Part shown: positions 48,500-59,520 of the stretch, piece by piece | Layout: the number at the start of each line of letters is the position of its first letter | Position numbering within the stretch: position 1 is the stretch's first letter | Assembly (NCBI RefSeq): GCF_008831285.2 | Contig: NC_045138.2 | Span: 9,269,205-9,333,204, forward strand | Source of the DNA: Nymphaea colorata | Taxonomy: Eukaryota; Streptophyta; Magnoliopsida; Nymphaeales; Nymphaeaceae | Reading direction: 5' to 3' | Length of the DNA: 64,000 nt | Position numbers and translations under genes: made by a program | Notes under the pieces: generated by a model | The model's database searches: none | Seen by the model: only the letters and a program-made list of their open reading frames with translations | What the model was told of the DNA's origin: nothing

Positions 48500-51080
48500 T
48501 CTTTTCCTCTTTCAAACTTGGGTAATTTGGCACGCGGACCATTGACTTGAGTGCTGGGGGTAACTTGGGTATTCGATTTATTGACTTAGCATGACGAAGA
48601 ACAACTTATGCAAGACAAGTTCCACAGGGACAAATTGTCACCATTCTGAGGTCAGTTCTTCAATGCATAGATAAATGGTTTACTCAAGTTCAATCAAATC
48701 AATTTTATGAAACCCAAACTTGACTTGTTTATAATCGTGAGTTTTGAGTTAAGCTTGAGCTTAACAAAGCAAATTTGAGTCGAGCTTGAGTTGGCTTGAC
48801 TCGTTTTACAGCTCTATCCACTTGACACACACAAATGGACTCGTCCCCTGTTTGTAATGGTGAAACATGTCAGTTGAGTGGGGAAGCTTCAACCTAAGTC
48901 GATATGTCTGATTTGAATTGACTGTCCAAGCTAACTGCTCCAAAAACATTTGCATGAAAAAAAGAACATTACTAATCAGCTAAAAAATCAGATAGGATTT
49001 GAAATTAAGAAATGACATTCGATTAAATTTAGACTCAAATATGCATAAATATCTGAACGGATTCAGATTTAGTTATATAAAAATATCCAGCCGAATTCAG
49101 ATTCACATTCCAATACACGAAAGTATCCGATCAGAACCAGACGGGACATAATTTAAATAAAAATTCTATATTCAATGCTCTTAACAGATTGTAAATCAGC
49201 CGGATTCAGTTTAAAATATGGATTCAGATTCAAATTCATATATGAATATAAAAATAGGATTCGGGTTGGATTCTTATTGTGACATCTGATTTCATATTCA
49301 GATATGATGAAAAAAATGGATTTAGATCAGATTCAAATTATGAAATCTGAGTTTGGTCAGTTTTGGATGAGGGAAAAAATCAGATTCATAAGAACTTAGT
49401 ACCCAAGATTATAATTGTTAACTTCATAAGGACTTATTATGCAAGATAATTGGGTAATGCATCTTCCCATTTTCACGAAATAAATTACATAATTTATATC
49501 TATATTAATGTTAGCTTTGCAATATTTTCCAATAGTCCTGCTGTCAATAATTGGTATATGTCTGTTTATATGTGTATTTATAATCATCGCTTGCCACCAC
49601 GAGGTGCGATTTGTCACATTCCTGTTTGTTGATGAGAACGAGTGACCAGACCAAGTCAAGGTCATTTACTGCTAGCAAGGCCCCCACTTTGCAGCTCATC
49701 TAATCCTTAACCGAGAACAAGCCGATCGATGGCGCAGCTTGTGCCCGAAAGGTTCGGACTACCAACTTCTAATTTCATTGATAAGATGTTGACCTTAACA
49801 AATCCCCATTAATATTGGACTCATTCGAAAAAGATGGGCACGTAAACTGTTGGTTCATACCTATCCGTTTATAAATGTGTCACAAATTCATGAAACACAG
49901 TGTTAAGACGTTTGGTTCATATCTTAATGTATCTTATTACAGTCTATTATACACATGCCATCTGTTTGACTTTTAAAAGGCTATCTCCTCATAGTAGACC
50001 TGGGCGTCGGGCCGGGTCACCACCAGGTACCTGGTACCGGGCCTAGTCGGGCCCGGTGGTTCGGCCCCATCCGGTCTTATTTATAACAAAAAAAAAATTA
50101 AATGATAAATAAATTTTTTAATATAAAATATATTTTAAAATAATAAAGTGAAATGTGCCTTCAACATTGTCTGCTAGCCTTTCAATTGGGACAACTGAAG
50201 CGTGCAGCATATGAAGCCCATGGGTTTGGAACGTCAACACTTTGAAGATATTAGAAGATTCCAACGTCATATTCTCTTTCCTTACTTTGTCACTCACAAA
50301 GCCAAGCAAGCTTTGCGAGTTATTTGTGCTTCGGTTCAGATCTTTTTCAGGTCAATCGTTTATGCGTTGGCTTTTTGGGCATTGTGTGGTCAAGGTTTTC
50401 TGCACGGAAGAATGAATCATGCGCCGACAAAGATGCCTGCAGTTGTCGGCAAAGGCAACAACTTATTTCATTTCTGAGAGGTTTGCGGAGGAATATTTCA
50501 AATGATGAGCTGAGTTAATCTGGATTTACTAATTAATTGAGCACTTTCCAAGGAATTGTCCAGGATGAGTTTCAAGGTTTCTACCTTACGTCTAAGATAG
50601 GAGAGATTTCAAAACTGAACAACCTTTGGTATCTGATCAGAGGTTTGCCCACCGAGCTTCTTGGATCACTTGAGAATAGAAAAGTTAGAAGTAAAGTGAA
50701 GGCTAGGATGAGCGATGATCTGATCGTTCGAGATCAAAGAGCAAACAGACAACCAAAGGAACAAAGTCTTACCATCCACGGGATCACAATATCATGGAAC
50801 AAAGTCTTATGATCAGAATATTTGTTTAGATATGATCAAATTCATGAGATCTTAATTTGGCAACTGAATTGTGTATAATTTACTAAAAGCAACGTTTTTA
50901 TGTGAATATGACTCCAAACTTTAACTGCTGGCTAGGGACTTTCACTTCTGCAACGATGATCACCTCTTTGCTCTTCCATCCTATCTTCCATGAAGGAATC
51001 GGTCTGCAAGGAAGCAGAACAAAACCAGATATCATCGTCAATTTCGTCTATACCCTTCTCGACCTTCTGTTCCGTGGTCA
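48500..51080. other. Mixed repeat stretch without a supported gene
   Basis: 48990-49385 is a diverged relative of the GGATTCAGATTCAG MITE. 49998-50085 is a GC-rich GGGCCGGGTC end-like sequence of a miniature element with no partner end. A plus-strand frame at 50202-50477 and one at 50537-50812 have no domain that I recognise. Confidence 0.45.
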
Positions 51081-51340
51081 ACTCGACCTGGTGTTTCCTT
51101 ATGCACTTCTTAATAGATATAAAAATATTTTTATTCTTAATTAGTTTTTATATTCTTCCATTCATTTTTCCCTTTTTTTTTTGCTGATTTGCATCGAAAT
51201 CATTTACATTATTGAATTGGCCGGTTCACCAAATTGGCAGCATACATTGTCGACTTGATTTAGAAACTGGTTCTTATGACACAACGATCAGACCATCAGG
51301 CAGCATTGAATGTTTGATTTCTTCAAAAATAAGGTAGGGA
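51080..51340 (+). repeat. Repeat family I, copy 2
   Basis: Same series as 27640-27900, with CAACTCGACCTGGTGTTTCC near the start and CCAAATTGGCAGCATACATT near the end. Confidence 0.75.
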
Positions 51341-51559
51341 ACATGTGGGCGTACGTTGTTTGTATTGGAATATATGGAGACTAGTTCTTGGGTTTCACAA
51401 GAGGATGGCGCTTCAATCTCGAGAAGAGATTTACCGAGCTTGACTGGTTCAAGCTAAATAAAATTTTTATTCATCATTAATTTTTATATATTTTATTCCA
51501 TTCAATTTTCCAAAATTTGACAAAAATATATATAATATATATTTTTATATGTATTTTAT

Positions 51560-52125
51560 TCCATGCATTGAGAACCGGAGTGCAGAGCTTCTTTCGCTGC
51601 CCCCTTTTTTCGACCGTCACTCCTTCAATCACCACTCTGCGCTACCTTTCTTGCCTTTGCTACTATCAGATTTTAAACACAGGCATACAATAGACACTAA
51701 CATTTTGAATGTAAGAGTGAGAGTCGTTATTGTTGTAATGGAAAGGGGTTGTGGTTGTTCGTAATGAAGGACGACACTGGATGCCTAGTAGTGGACTCTG
51801 TGTCCACTTTTTCCTGCCTCAGTTTGACGTCGATTGAGTATGGATGTCATCTGCCATAGGTTCTCCCTATAGCGCTCTGGCAATAGCTTGGAAAGTGCGT
51901 CAATTCCATAAAAATACTGGCAATTTAGGAACCCTAATCCAGATTGGCACTCCCATATTCTCCTCAATCGATAAAAGAGCATCTTGGATCCCATTTGCTG
52001 CCAACCATCACTCTTCCACCCAATTTCCATTCTCCCCTTCTAAAAACTACCCTGAGTTCGTCCTCACTTTGAACCCTTACAAGGAAAGCATCCCTCCCTA
52101 AGAAAGAGAACTTAGGGTTTGCAAC
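51560..52125 (-). mobile_element. LINE ORF1 remnant, second copy
   Basis: Shares its first part with 24565-24745 and its second with 25600-25920, so about 850 bases of the middle are deleted. The minus-strand frame at 51785-52030 keeps GWKSDGWQQMGSKML and FYGIDALSKLLPERY of the DUF4283-like core, with frameshifts. Confidence 0.55.
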
Positions 52126-52432
52126 TGGAATGTATTTACTTAAATAATCTTATCGCCTTGAACAATTATCAAGCTGCTTTTGTATCTTCTCTTCCAGAAG
52201 TATTTGCGTTTTTTTTTTTGTTAAATTCAAGTTGTTGGAAGAGTCCTAAGCCTGCTGCTCATGAAAAGTAAGTGATATCGCTTGTTGTTTTCCACACTCA
52301 CTGTCTACGGCATGACCACAGATCGCCGCAGATCACATCAATGGGACTTTTTTTAATTCCACATCCAGCACCTTGCTTGGCACACAAGATTACATCAACA
52401 AGACTTTTTCTTCACAACCCTTAACAACATAT

Positions 52433-52908
52433 TGTAGGATCATTTGGTGGGCCGACATATGTCTATGAGGAATTTCAGACATTATGGCTGTCTTAACGTA
52501 AATATCCGCTTAAGTGATTGCATTTTGAGATATTACGTCATTTTAGATGGTATGGGGTAATTTTAGAATGTATAGATACTAGTATGCAATTACGGACTCT
52601 TTGATGGGTTGAATCCGTAATTGTCCTTATTATATAATGGTAGTGGTCCCTGGGGTCGTGCAATGGTTGCCTGAAACATTGGTTTCTAGGGTTTTCCTCT
52701 TCCCCATCTGAGAGAGACCTCAAGCACGCCGCACGTACCCTGGAAGATCCTGCAGCGATCTTCCCGTGCACCAGATCAGATGGATTCAGGTACGCTTCCG
52801 CTTTAAGTTTAAGGTTATGTTTGATTCAATGATTTAGCATGAGCATGATCCTGTTTTAGGGTATATACGTTTGGTTTTGTATATGCGTTATGGGGAGAAA
52901 TCCCAACA
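52433..52908 (+). repeat. 5' LTR of Copia element 2
   Basis: Starts TGTAGGATCA and ends AATCCCAACA. It has a TATATAAT box at 52631-52638, an ATG at 52780 followed by a splice donor after 52789, and a U3 inverted repeat at 52588-52622. Confidence 0.97.
52588..52622 (+). promoter_or_regulatory. U3 inverted repeat upstream of the LTR TATA box
   Basis: AATTACGGACTC pairs with GAATCCGTAATT (eleven of twelve) around an 11-base loop, ending nine bases before TATATAAT. It is identical at 57958-57992 in the 3' LTR. It may be a factor-binding site or only a structural feature. Confidence 0.6.
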
Positions 52909-55566
52909 TTTGGTATCAGAGCCTATGTTCTTCGTTAAATCGTTGAATTTTTGGATGATTTTGTGCGTCTTCCCGTTGGGTTCATCCCTGTTCTTCGGCT
53001 GCAATTATTGTTTTCATAAAAAAAAAAAAAATTGGGTTGAGGGTGTGCACCGGAAGCCGTCGGCCTTCCGTTGCAGCATCAGGAGGACGAGGCATGGGCA
53101 AGGGGATGGCCGGATCGGCGGGCGTCCATCGCTGGTAGGCGATGCAGGCTTCCGACAGTCGTGAGGAAACCCCAACGGCGGACACCCACGCTGTGGGTGG
53201 CCTGCGGTGCCCTGTATGCCTCAGATGCAACCGTAAGGCGAAGGAACAGGAACGGACAAAGGGGATTCAGGCTAGGGCATCGTTTTCCGGCGGTCAGGTA
53301 GGCGTCGGCCGGCCCTTAGGCGATGGCTCGACGTCCGCGTCCTAGCGCGACCCGCCGGAAACCACCCACGCTGTTGGGTGGCCTGCCGGCGACTTTCTGG
53401 CTGCCGTTTTCAGCCGCCCAAGACGAGCAAAGGGGCAGAAAGTCGATGGGGGGAAACCGGCCAGAATCGGTCTGTTTCCGGCGGGCGTCGATCCGCCATC
53501 GTGGCGGCCGACGTCCGGCGACGCTGGCGGCATCCGCCGGTGGCCACCCACGGTGTTGGGTGGCCTGCCGGTGGAGATTCACCGCCCGCCTGCCGTTCGG
53601 CAGGCGAAGCGGCGGAGGCGACGCCCGCGACCGCTCGCGCGGTCGAGTGGGCGGGTCGGCCCGGGTCGGGTCGTGACAGATCCGATCCGGATCCACCGTG
53701 TTTAAAAAAAAAAAAAAAAAGATTTTGCCGCCTCGCACCCGAGCCCCGTATCCATTTGGTTTAAGTAAATCGGTTCATTTTTTAAACCGGTTTTGGAAAA
53801 GACTCGAACCGGTTCATTCGGTTTTAGACCGGTTCAATACGATTCAGAACCGATTCGATCCGATTCAGACCGGTTCAGACCTTTCAGATCCGATTCGGAT
53901 CATTTTGGGACCGGTTCATTCAGTTTTTGAACCGATTCAGGGCTTTCAGGACCGGTTCATTCAGTTTTTTAACCTATTTTTGCCATTTTTTAACTGGTTC
54001 ATTGGGTTTTGGAACCAATACGGTGTAATTTTGAATGGTTCGTCCAATTTTTAGACCAGTTCAGCCCTATTTAGGAGCATGTGGGTGCTTTTGTTGTAGT
54101 TTAAGAACGATACGGGCTATTTTAAGGCCGATTCAGTAGTTCTTGACCCCTCTTAAGCACGATTATGATACCGGTTTATAAATTTTGGACTCTTTTGGGC
54201 CCATTTCATTGAATCATTTTGGTTTTGAATTTAATGTAAGGCATACATGTATGGTAATTTGGTTTATGAATGACAAATTCTGTATGTAAATTTTAATTCA
54301 TGTATCATGTTTTGCATGTTATTAAAATCATGGGTGTACTTTAGATGAATGTTTGGATTATTGCTTGTTTTAAACATTAGATGATAGTATACTTGATCCA
54401 TGCGAACAATGATCAGCCCAAAGGAGGATTGTTGTTTGGTCAGGTTCAAGTATACAGGGCAATGAATATGTGATAATTTTTCAGGTTTCCATGTGAATAG
54501 CGAGTCAATCCAAAGATAGGCTCGTTGTTTGACAGGGTTAATTATTTATATTCATTGTTGACCAAGAATACCACTTGCAGTTAGTATTTCAATCTAAAGA
54601 TTGGATATTAGCGTTGCACCGGTACCTTGTGATGGGTTTTGGGCCATTGTGTTTAAATTCATTTATATTTGTTATTTCATCTTTGTACATGTATTGATTG
54701 TGAGCATGTTTGGTATTTTTGTTGTTCTTTGTATAGTGAGTTCTGCTTCTATGGTATCTGCAAATTTGAGTAAGGTTCCTGAGTTAAATGGTTCAAATTT
54801 TAAGGACTGGAAAGAAACTGTCATGATTGTTCTGGGTTGTATGGATCTTGACCTTGCATTTAGGGAGTCGTGCCCACCTCATCCAACAGATCAAAGTTCC
54901 CATGAGGATAAGCGGTACTTTGAACGGTGGAAACGCTCAAACCGCATGTGTCTAATGATCATGAAGAGATCAATCCCAGAAAATTTTAGGGGCTCTATTA
55001 CTGAAAAGGCTAGTCCCAAGGCGTTCCTTGAAGAGATTGAAAAACGTTTTGCTAAAAATGAAAAGGCTGAAACAAGCACTCTTTTGAGTAAACTTGTGAC
55101 GCTGAGGTTTAAAGGAAATGAGAACATACGGGAGCACATTATGGAAATGTCTCATCTTGCTTCAAAATTACAGGCACTAGGTCTGAGGTTACCTGAAGAC
55201 TTTATAGTGCATATGGTTCTTCTTTTTCTTCCACCACAGTTTGGACAATTTAAAGTTAGTTATAACTGTCAGAAGGAGAAATGGACTCTTAATGAGCTCA
55301 TTTCGCACTGTGTGGAAGAAGAGGAAATATTGAAGCATGATAGGATAGAAAGTGCTCACTTGGCTACTACGCCTAAAAGTAAGAAAAGAAAGACGGCTAA
55401 AGAAATTGCAGTTGATCACGCATCCATCAAGAAACAAAAGAAGCATAAGGAAGGCAAATCAAGCTGCTTCTTTTGCAAGGATGAAGGTCATATGAAGAAG
55501 GATTGTACTAAGTATCACGCATGGCGTGAAAAGAAAGGTACGATTCTTACGTTGGGTTTGTTCTAA
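52780..55566 (+). CDS. Gag of Copia 2, predicted spliced from an LTR start codon
   Basis: Gag forms the particle and binds the RNA. The intact body runs from 54737 to the TAA at 55566: the UBN2-type Gag fold (ELNGSNFKDWKE, GCMDLDLAFRE, FERWKRSNRMCL, LNELISHCVEEE), a Lys-rich stretch, then the zinc knuckle CFFCKDEGHMKKDC. Predicted exons are 52780-52789 and 54737-55566. The donor ATTCAG/GTACGC in the LTR and acceptor TTTGTATAG join in phase and give 279 codons starting Met-Asp-Ser. The unspliced alternative starts at ATG 54751 (Met-Val-Ser-Ala) in the same frame, which also gives a normal-looking Gag. An upstream in-frame ATG at 54601 would add an unusual hydrophobic stretch and is less likely. 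The coding part is sound; the splicing is inference. Confidence 0.85.
52911..52922 (+). promoter_or_regulatory. Primer binding site, 3' end of initiator tRNA-Met
   Basis: TGGTATCAGAGC, two bases after the 5' LTR, is the standard plant Copia primer site. It lies within the predicted leader intron. Confidence 0.93.
53040..53700 (+). other. GC-rich leader zone of Copia 2 with three CCACCCA hairpins
   Basis: Flanked by A-runs at about 53018 and 53703. Stems are CACCCAC/GTGGGTG (53183-53199), CCACCCA/TGGGTGG (53362-53381) and GGCCACCCA/TGGGTGGCC (53542-53565), all perfect. The last two have 6-base loops CGCTGT and CGGTGT. Between them lies partly repeated sequence of about 180 bases. Overlapping open frames on both strands are not credible genes. 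Confidence 0.85.
53765..54180 (+). repeat. ACCGGTTC/ACCGATTC minisatellite in Copia 2 leader
   Basis: Drifted units such as GACCGGTTCATTCAGTTTTT and AACCGATTCAG, 20-30 bases each, degrading towards the right. This corresponds to 30775-31240 in element 1. Confidence 0.85.
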
Positions 55567-55569
55567 GGT

Positions 55570-57405
55570 TAATTTAATTTCAGTACCAAGGCACTTGTGG
55601 GTTGATTCGGTAGCTACTACTCACATAAGTGTCTTTTGTGCAGGACTGCCTAAATTGTCAGACGTCAATTGATGCTGAAAGATTCATCTATGAGGGCGAT
55701 GACATGAATGCGAAGATTGAAGCCATAGCAGATTTTTTGGGTTATTGTTAAAGACTGGTTGTTTTTGAATTTGACAGAAACTTATGTAGTACCGTCTTTT
55801 AGATGGAATTTGTTTTTTATTTCTTTACTGGACAAATTTGGTTATTATTGTTCATTTAAAGGAAATAAATTTAAGTTGTTTCTGCATTCAAATTTGATTG
55901 CTACTGGTTCTTTGTGTAGTTGCTATAACCTCTATTTGCTTGATACGGTTGCTTCATATCATGAAACCTTGCATGTTACGTTTAGTGGTACTAAAAGAAA
56001 TTAGTCAAAGAGAATTCTGCTATGTTATGGCATTGGCGTTTAGGACAAATCTCTGAAAAGAGAATAAAAGGCTTATGGCGAATAGAATTCTTGATTCCCT
56101 TTGATTTTGTAGACTTTAATGTTTGCATTGTATGTATAAAGGGAAAATGAACAAACATTAAGGGGTTATAAGTTTTATAATCCATTCAGTAAGTCTTTCT
56201 TTAAAAGGGAAATGCCCATTTCTTTGAGGATATTGAGTTTGGGGAGGTGATCAGGTTAGAAGCATTGCTTTTGAAGAGGGACCTGAGTCCACTCTAATCA
56301 GAAGAAGGCAATGATGTCGATCTCCATACTGAAGAACAAACTCAACAACTTCAAGAAAATTAAGTAGAGATGTCACTAAGAAAATCCATATATGGACTAA
56401 AGCAAACTTTTCAGTCAATGGTATTACAAATTTCATTAAATTATAGTTTTATTTGGTTTCGAAACTAATATGGTTGATGAATGTGTATACCAAAACTTCA
56501 GTGGGGCAAATTTATCTTTCTGATTTTATATGTCAATGATATATTGCTGAATAGTAATGATGTGGGCATATTGCATGAAACTAAGAATTTTTGTCAACAC
56601 AATTTGACATGAAAGATCTTGGTTGTTCATCTTTTGTATTAGGGATCCAAAATATTTTGAGATCGTTCTCGGGGTATTCTTGGATTATTACAAAAGGTCT
56701 ACATTGATAAGGTGCTTCAGCGATATGACATGAAGGATTGTAAACCATGAAAGACTCCAGTTGCTAAAGGAGACAAGTTTAGTCTCAAACAGTGCCCTAA
56801 AAGTAAAATCGAATCTAAAGAAATGGAAATGATTCCCTATTTGTCTGTTGTGGGAAGCCTTATGTATGTTCAGGTTTGCACTCGTTTGGATATTGCATTT
56901 ATCATTGGAATGTTAGGCAGATACTTAAGTGATCCTGGTATGAGTCATTGGAAAGCAGCCAAAAGAGTTTTGATGTACTTAAAAAAGAACATAAAATTTT
57001 ATGCTCACATACAGAAAGTCAGACCAGTGGGAGATCATTGGGTATTTAAATTCTGACTTTGCTGGGTACCAAGATAATGGCATTCAATCAGGTTTTGTGA
57101 TTGCAGAATTTTTGTCACGAGGCTGCATATTATGTATGGTATAAAAAGACAACTAAGGTTGTTGTGTGACAATAATTCAGCAGTCATGTACTCTTATAAC
57201 AGCCACAGTTTGTCAAAGTCGAAGCACATCGACATTAAGTTTTTGGGCTGTTAAAGAGGGGATACAGAATGGTCAGGTGTCTTTGGAGCATATTGGGACA
57301 AACTCTATGATTGTGGATCCGCTTGCCAAGGGTTTAACACATAAGGTCTTTCACGAACATGTTGTTCGTATCAGGGTGTTATCTTTGGATGATGTGCTGG
57401 TTTAG
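55570..57405 (+). pseudogene. Deleted and decayed pol of Copia 2
   Basis: Pieces in three frames: the protease site (HLWVDSVATTHIS, with glycine of DSG changed to Val), a pre-integrase part (55759-56004), then a jump near 56160 with no HTD/DDE integrase core and no RT fingers. RT remnants follow (SIYGLKQ; LYVNDILLNSND with the YVDD motif altered to YVND; QVCTRLDIAF in 56823-57056). A shortened RNase H region follows, with the first Asp piece SDFAG. The tail is open at 57166-57405 and ends with HIGTNSMIVDPLAKGLTHKV. No active enzyme can be made. Confidence 0.9.
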
Positions 57406-57802
57406 TGGGAGTTTGTATTTTGTTTGCTCTGATATATAGACACATATTCAGTTTTCTGCAGAATAAAGTTTAAAGTTCTTCGGTTCCATTCTGTGTTTAT
57501 GTTTTGATCTCCATAAGGTTGTTTTAAAGTTGGACCAGTTGAGAATAGACATGTTGTAATCACATCGCATGTAATTCTCATGCTATACATCCATATCAGA
57601 TCTATGTCATTGGTTATGTTAACATTTGTGATCATTGAAGGTTTAGCTAACTTTTGATATAGCGAAAGCCGCTTTGGTTCTGTGTTGATATGATCATGGA
57701 CGAGATTGGTGAAATGACTTTTAATAAGATAGCAGTTATAAGCTCTTAAGGTTTTGTGTAATGTCTGAATGTATTAAGACATATTTGGCCCAAGTGGGAG
57801 AT

Positions 57803-58278
57803 TGTAAGATCATTTGGTGGGCCGACATATGTCTATGAGGAATTTCAGACATTATGGCTGTCTTAACGTAAATATCCGCTTAAGTGATTGCATTTTGGGA
57901 TATTACGTCATTTTAGATGGTATGGGATAATTTTAGAATGTATAGATACCAGTATGCAATTACGGACTCTTTGATGGGTTGAATCCGTAATTGTCCTTAT
58001 TATATAATGGTAGTGGTCCCTGGGGTCGTGCAATGGTTGCCTGAAACATTGGTTTCTAGGGTTTTCCTCTTCCCCATCTGAGAGAGACCTCAAGCGCGCC
58101 GCACGTACCCTGGAAGACCCTACTGCGATCTTTCCGTGCACCAGATCAGATGGATTCAGGTACGCTTCCGCTTTAAGTTTAAGGTTATGTTTGATTCAAT
58201 GATTTAGCATGAGCATGATCCTGTTTTAGGGTATATGCGTTTGGTTTTGTATATGCGTTATGGGGAGAAATCCCAACA
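57803..58278 (+). repeat. 3' LTR of Copia element 2
   Basis: Preceded by the polypurine tract AAGTGGGAGAT. Same length as the 5' LTR. Four of the roughly ten differences cluster in the stretch just before the LTR ATG. Confidence 0.97.
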
Positions 58279-58565
58279 CATATTTCCAATGTCATGTTCT
58301 TCTCTTCTTGCCTTCTCTTATCCTCTTGCCAGTTTTTTAGCTTTTTTTCTTTTGGGTTTTTCAATTGAATGGCCTGCACTGCATTTAGTAGACCGGGCCT
58401 GTTGGTAGGGCTGTACGACGCTAGACTCGGCTCAAACATTTTGTGGTCAAGGTTGAGCTTGAGTCAAACTCCTTATAGCAAGCTCGAGCTTGAGTCGACT
58501 ACACAAAATCAAGCTCAACATCAACTCGTTTAACTCACTTGACTTGTTTAAATCAAGCATTCACT
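58279..58565 (+). repeat. Duplicated block B, copy 2 (right part after Copia 2), with MITE end
   Basis: Continues the sequence interrupted at 52432 (left part 52128-52432). The MITE of 44915 starts here at 58406 after the same CCTGTTGG. Confidence 0.85.
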
Positions 58566-58955
58566 CGTGTAACTTGACTTGATTTTATGTAGTCGAGTCA
58601 AGCTCGATCATGTTATAAGGAGCTTGACGCAAGTTAGGGCCGAGCTCAAGCTCAAGTTTTTTTAGTTGAATCAAGCTAGAGCTGGCTAATCTCAGGTCCT
58701 ACTTGTGAAGAAAAAGTCCTACAAATATGACTATGTTGAAAACTGGCAAGGAAATATGTTTTTAAGGGTTGTGAAGAAAAGGGTTGTGAAGAAAAAGTCT
58801 TGTTGATGTAATCTTGAGTGCCAACTAAGTTGCTGGATGTGGAAATAATAAGTCCTGCAAATTAGAAAAAGTCCCATTGATGTGATATGAGGCCGTGCTG
58901 TAGACACCGAGTGTGGAAAACAACAAGCGATATCACTTGCTTTTCATGAGCACCA
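58566..58955 (-). repeat. Duplicated block B, copy 3 (inverted)
   Basis: Reverse complement of parts of 52255-52432 plus 58279-58565. Landmarks in reverse are GTCTTGTTGATGTAATCTTG, GATATCACTTGCTTTTCATG and GTTGTGAAG. It carries a short tandem duplication of GGGTTGTGAAGAAAA and the uninterrupted insertion site. Confidence 0.85.
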
Positions 58956-58974
58956 GCATCATTTTTTTTAAAGT

Positions 58975-59520
58975 ACAGTATAAATGCTAGTTCTTTTTTA
59001 TAAATCCTGTTTCACTTCTTATTTGGCTTAGTAATCAACTGATCAATTGGTCAAAGCAGGTAAATTTAAACAGTCGAAAAAAGGAACAAAATTTTGACAG
59101 AAGTCACTAAGAATGTCTTCTAGCTATGCAGAATTTGCCAGGTCAATTTTTAAGATATGCAGTTCATTAGCTGATTTATTCATGTCATCTCTTATTGTTA
59201 GATGTCTTATGCAAAGTCTCGATGATACGAAATGTACATGACCTTGAAATTTACGATTGAAAGCTCCAATCTGATCACATTTTATTTCACTACAGAAATG
59301 ACGTTTGGAAAATTAAGAATGTAGGAAAACAATCAAAATTTCAAATCTGAAAGACTGATTGAAATGTTCCCATGCAAAGGTTCTTAATTTTTATTTCCTA
59401 TATATGGGCCTAGTTGTTTCCAAGTATCAGACGATAAGGGCAAGGATCAAGAACACAAATTCATCAGAGGAGAAAAAGAACAATCCAAACGTATTCTGTA
59501 AGAGAGGAAACCCTGGTACA
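58975..59520. repeat. Repeat family G, copy 3 (internally deleted)
   Basis: Starts at AAATGCTAGTTCTTTTTT, but the FLETFGG portion is missing and the rest joins the SSDELVF portion near 59370. Confidence 0.75.

Larger units (their letters stand above)
52433..58278 (+). mobile_element. Young non-autonomous Ty1-copia retrotransposon 2
   Basis: The element is 5.85 kb with two 476-base LTRs (52433-52908, 57803-58278) differing at about ten positions. A perfect target duplication CATAT is at 52428-52432 and 58279-58283. It has a standard primer site, a 1.8 kb leader, an open gag with zinc knuckle and a heavily broken pol lacking the integrase core. It interrupts duplicated block B, whose uninterrupted form is at about 44780. 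Confidence 0.97.

Noticed and set aside
50202-50812. Plus-strand frames as exons of a host gene or viral remnant
   Set aside because: No recognisable motif in any frame and no consistent splice sites.
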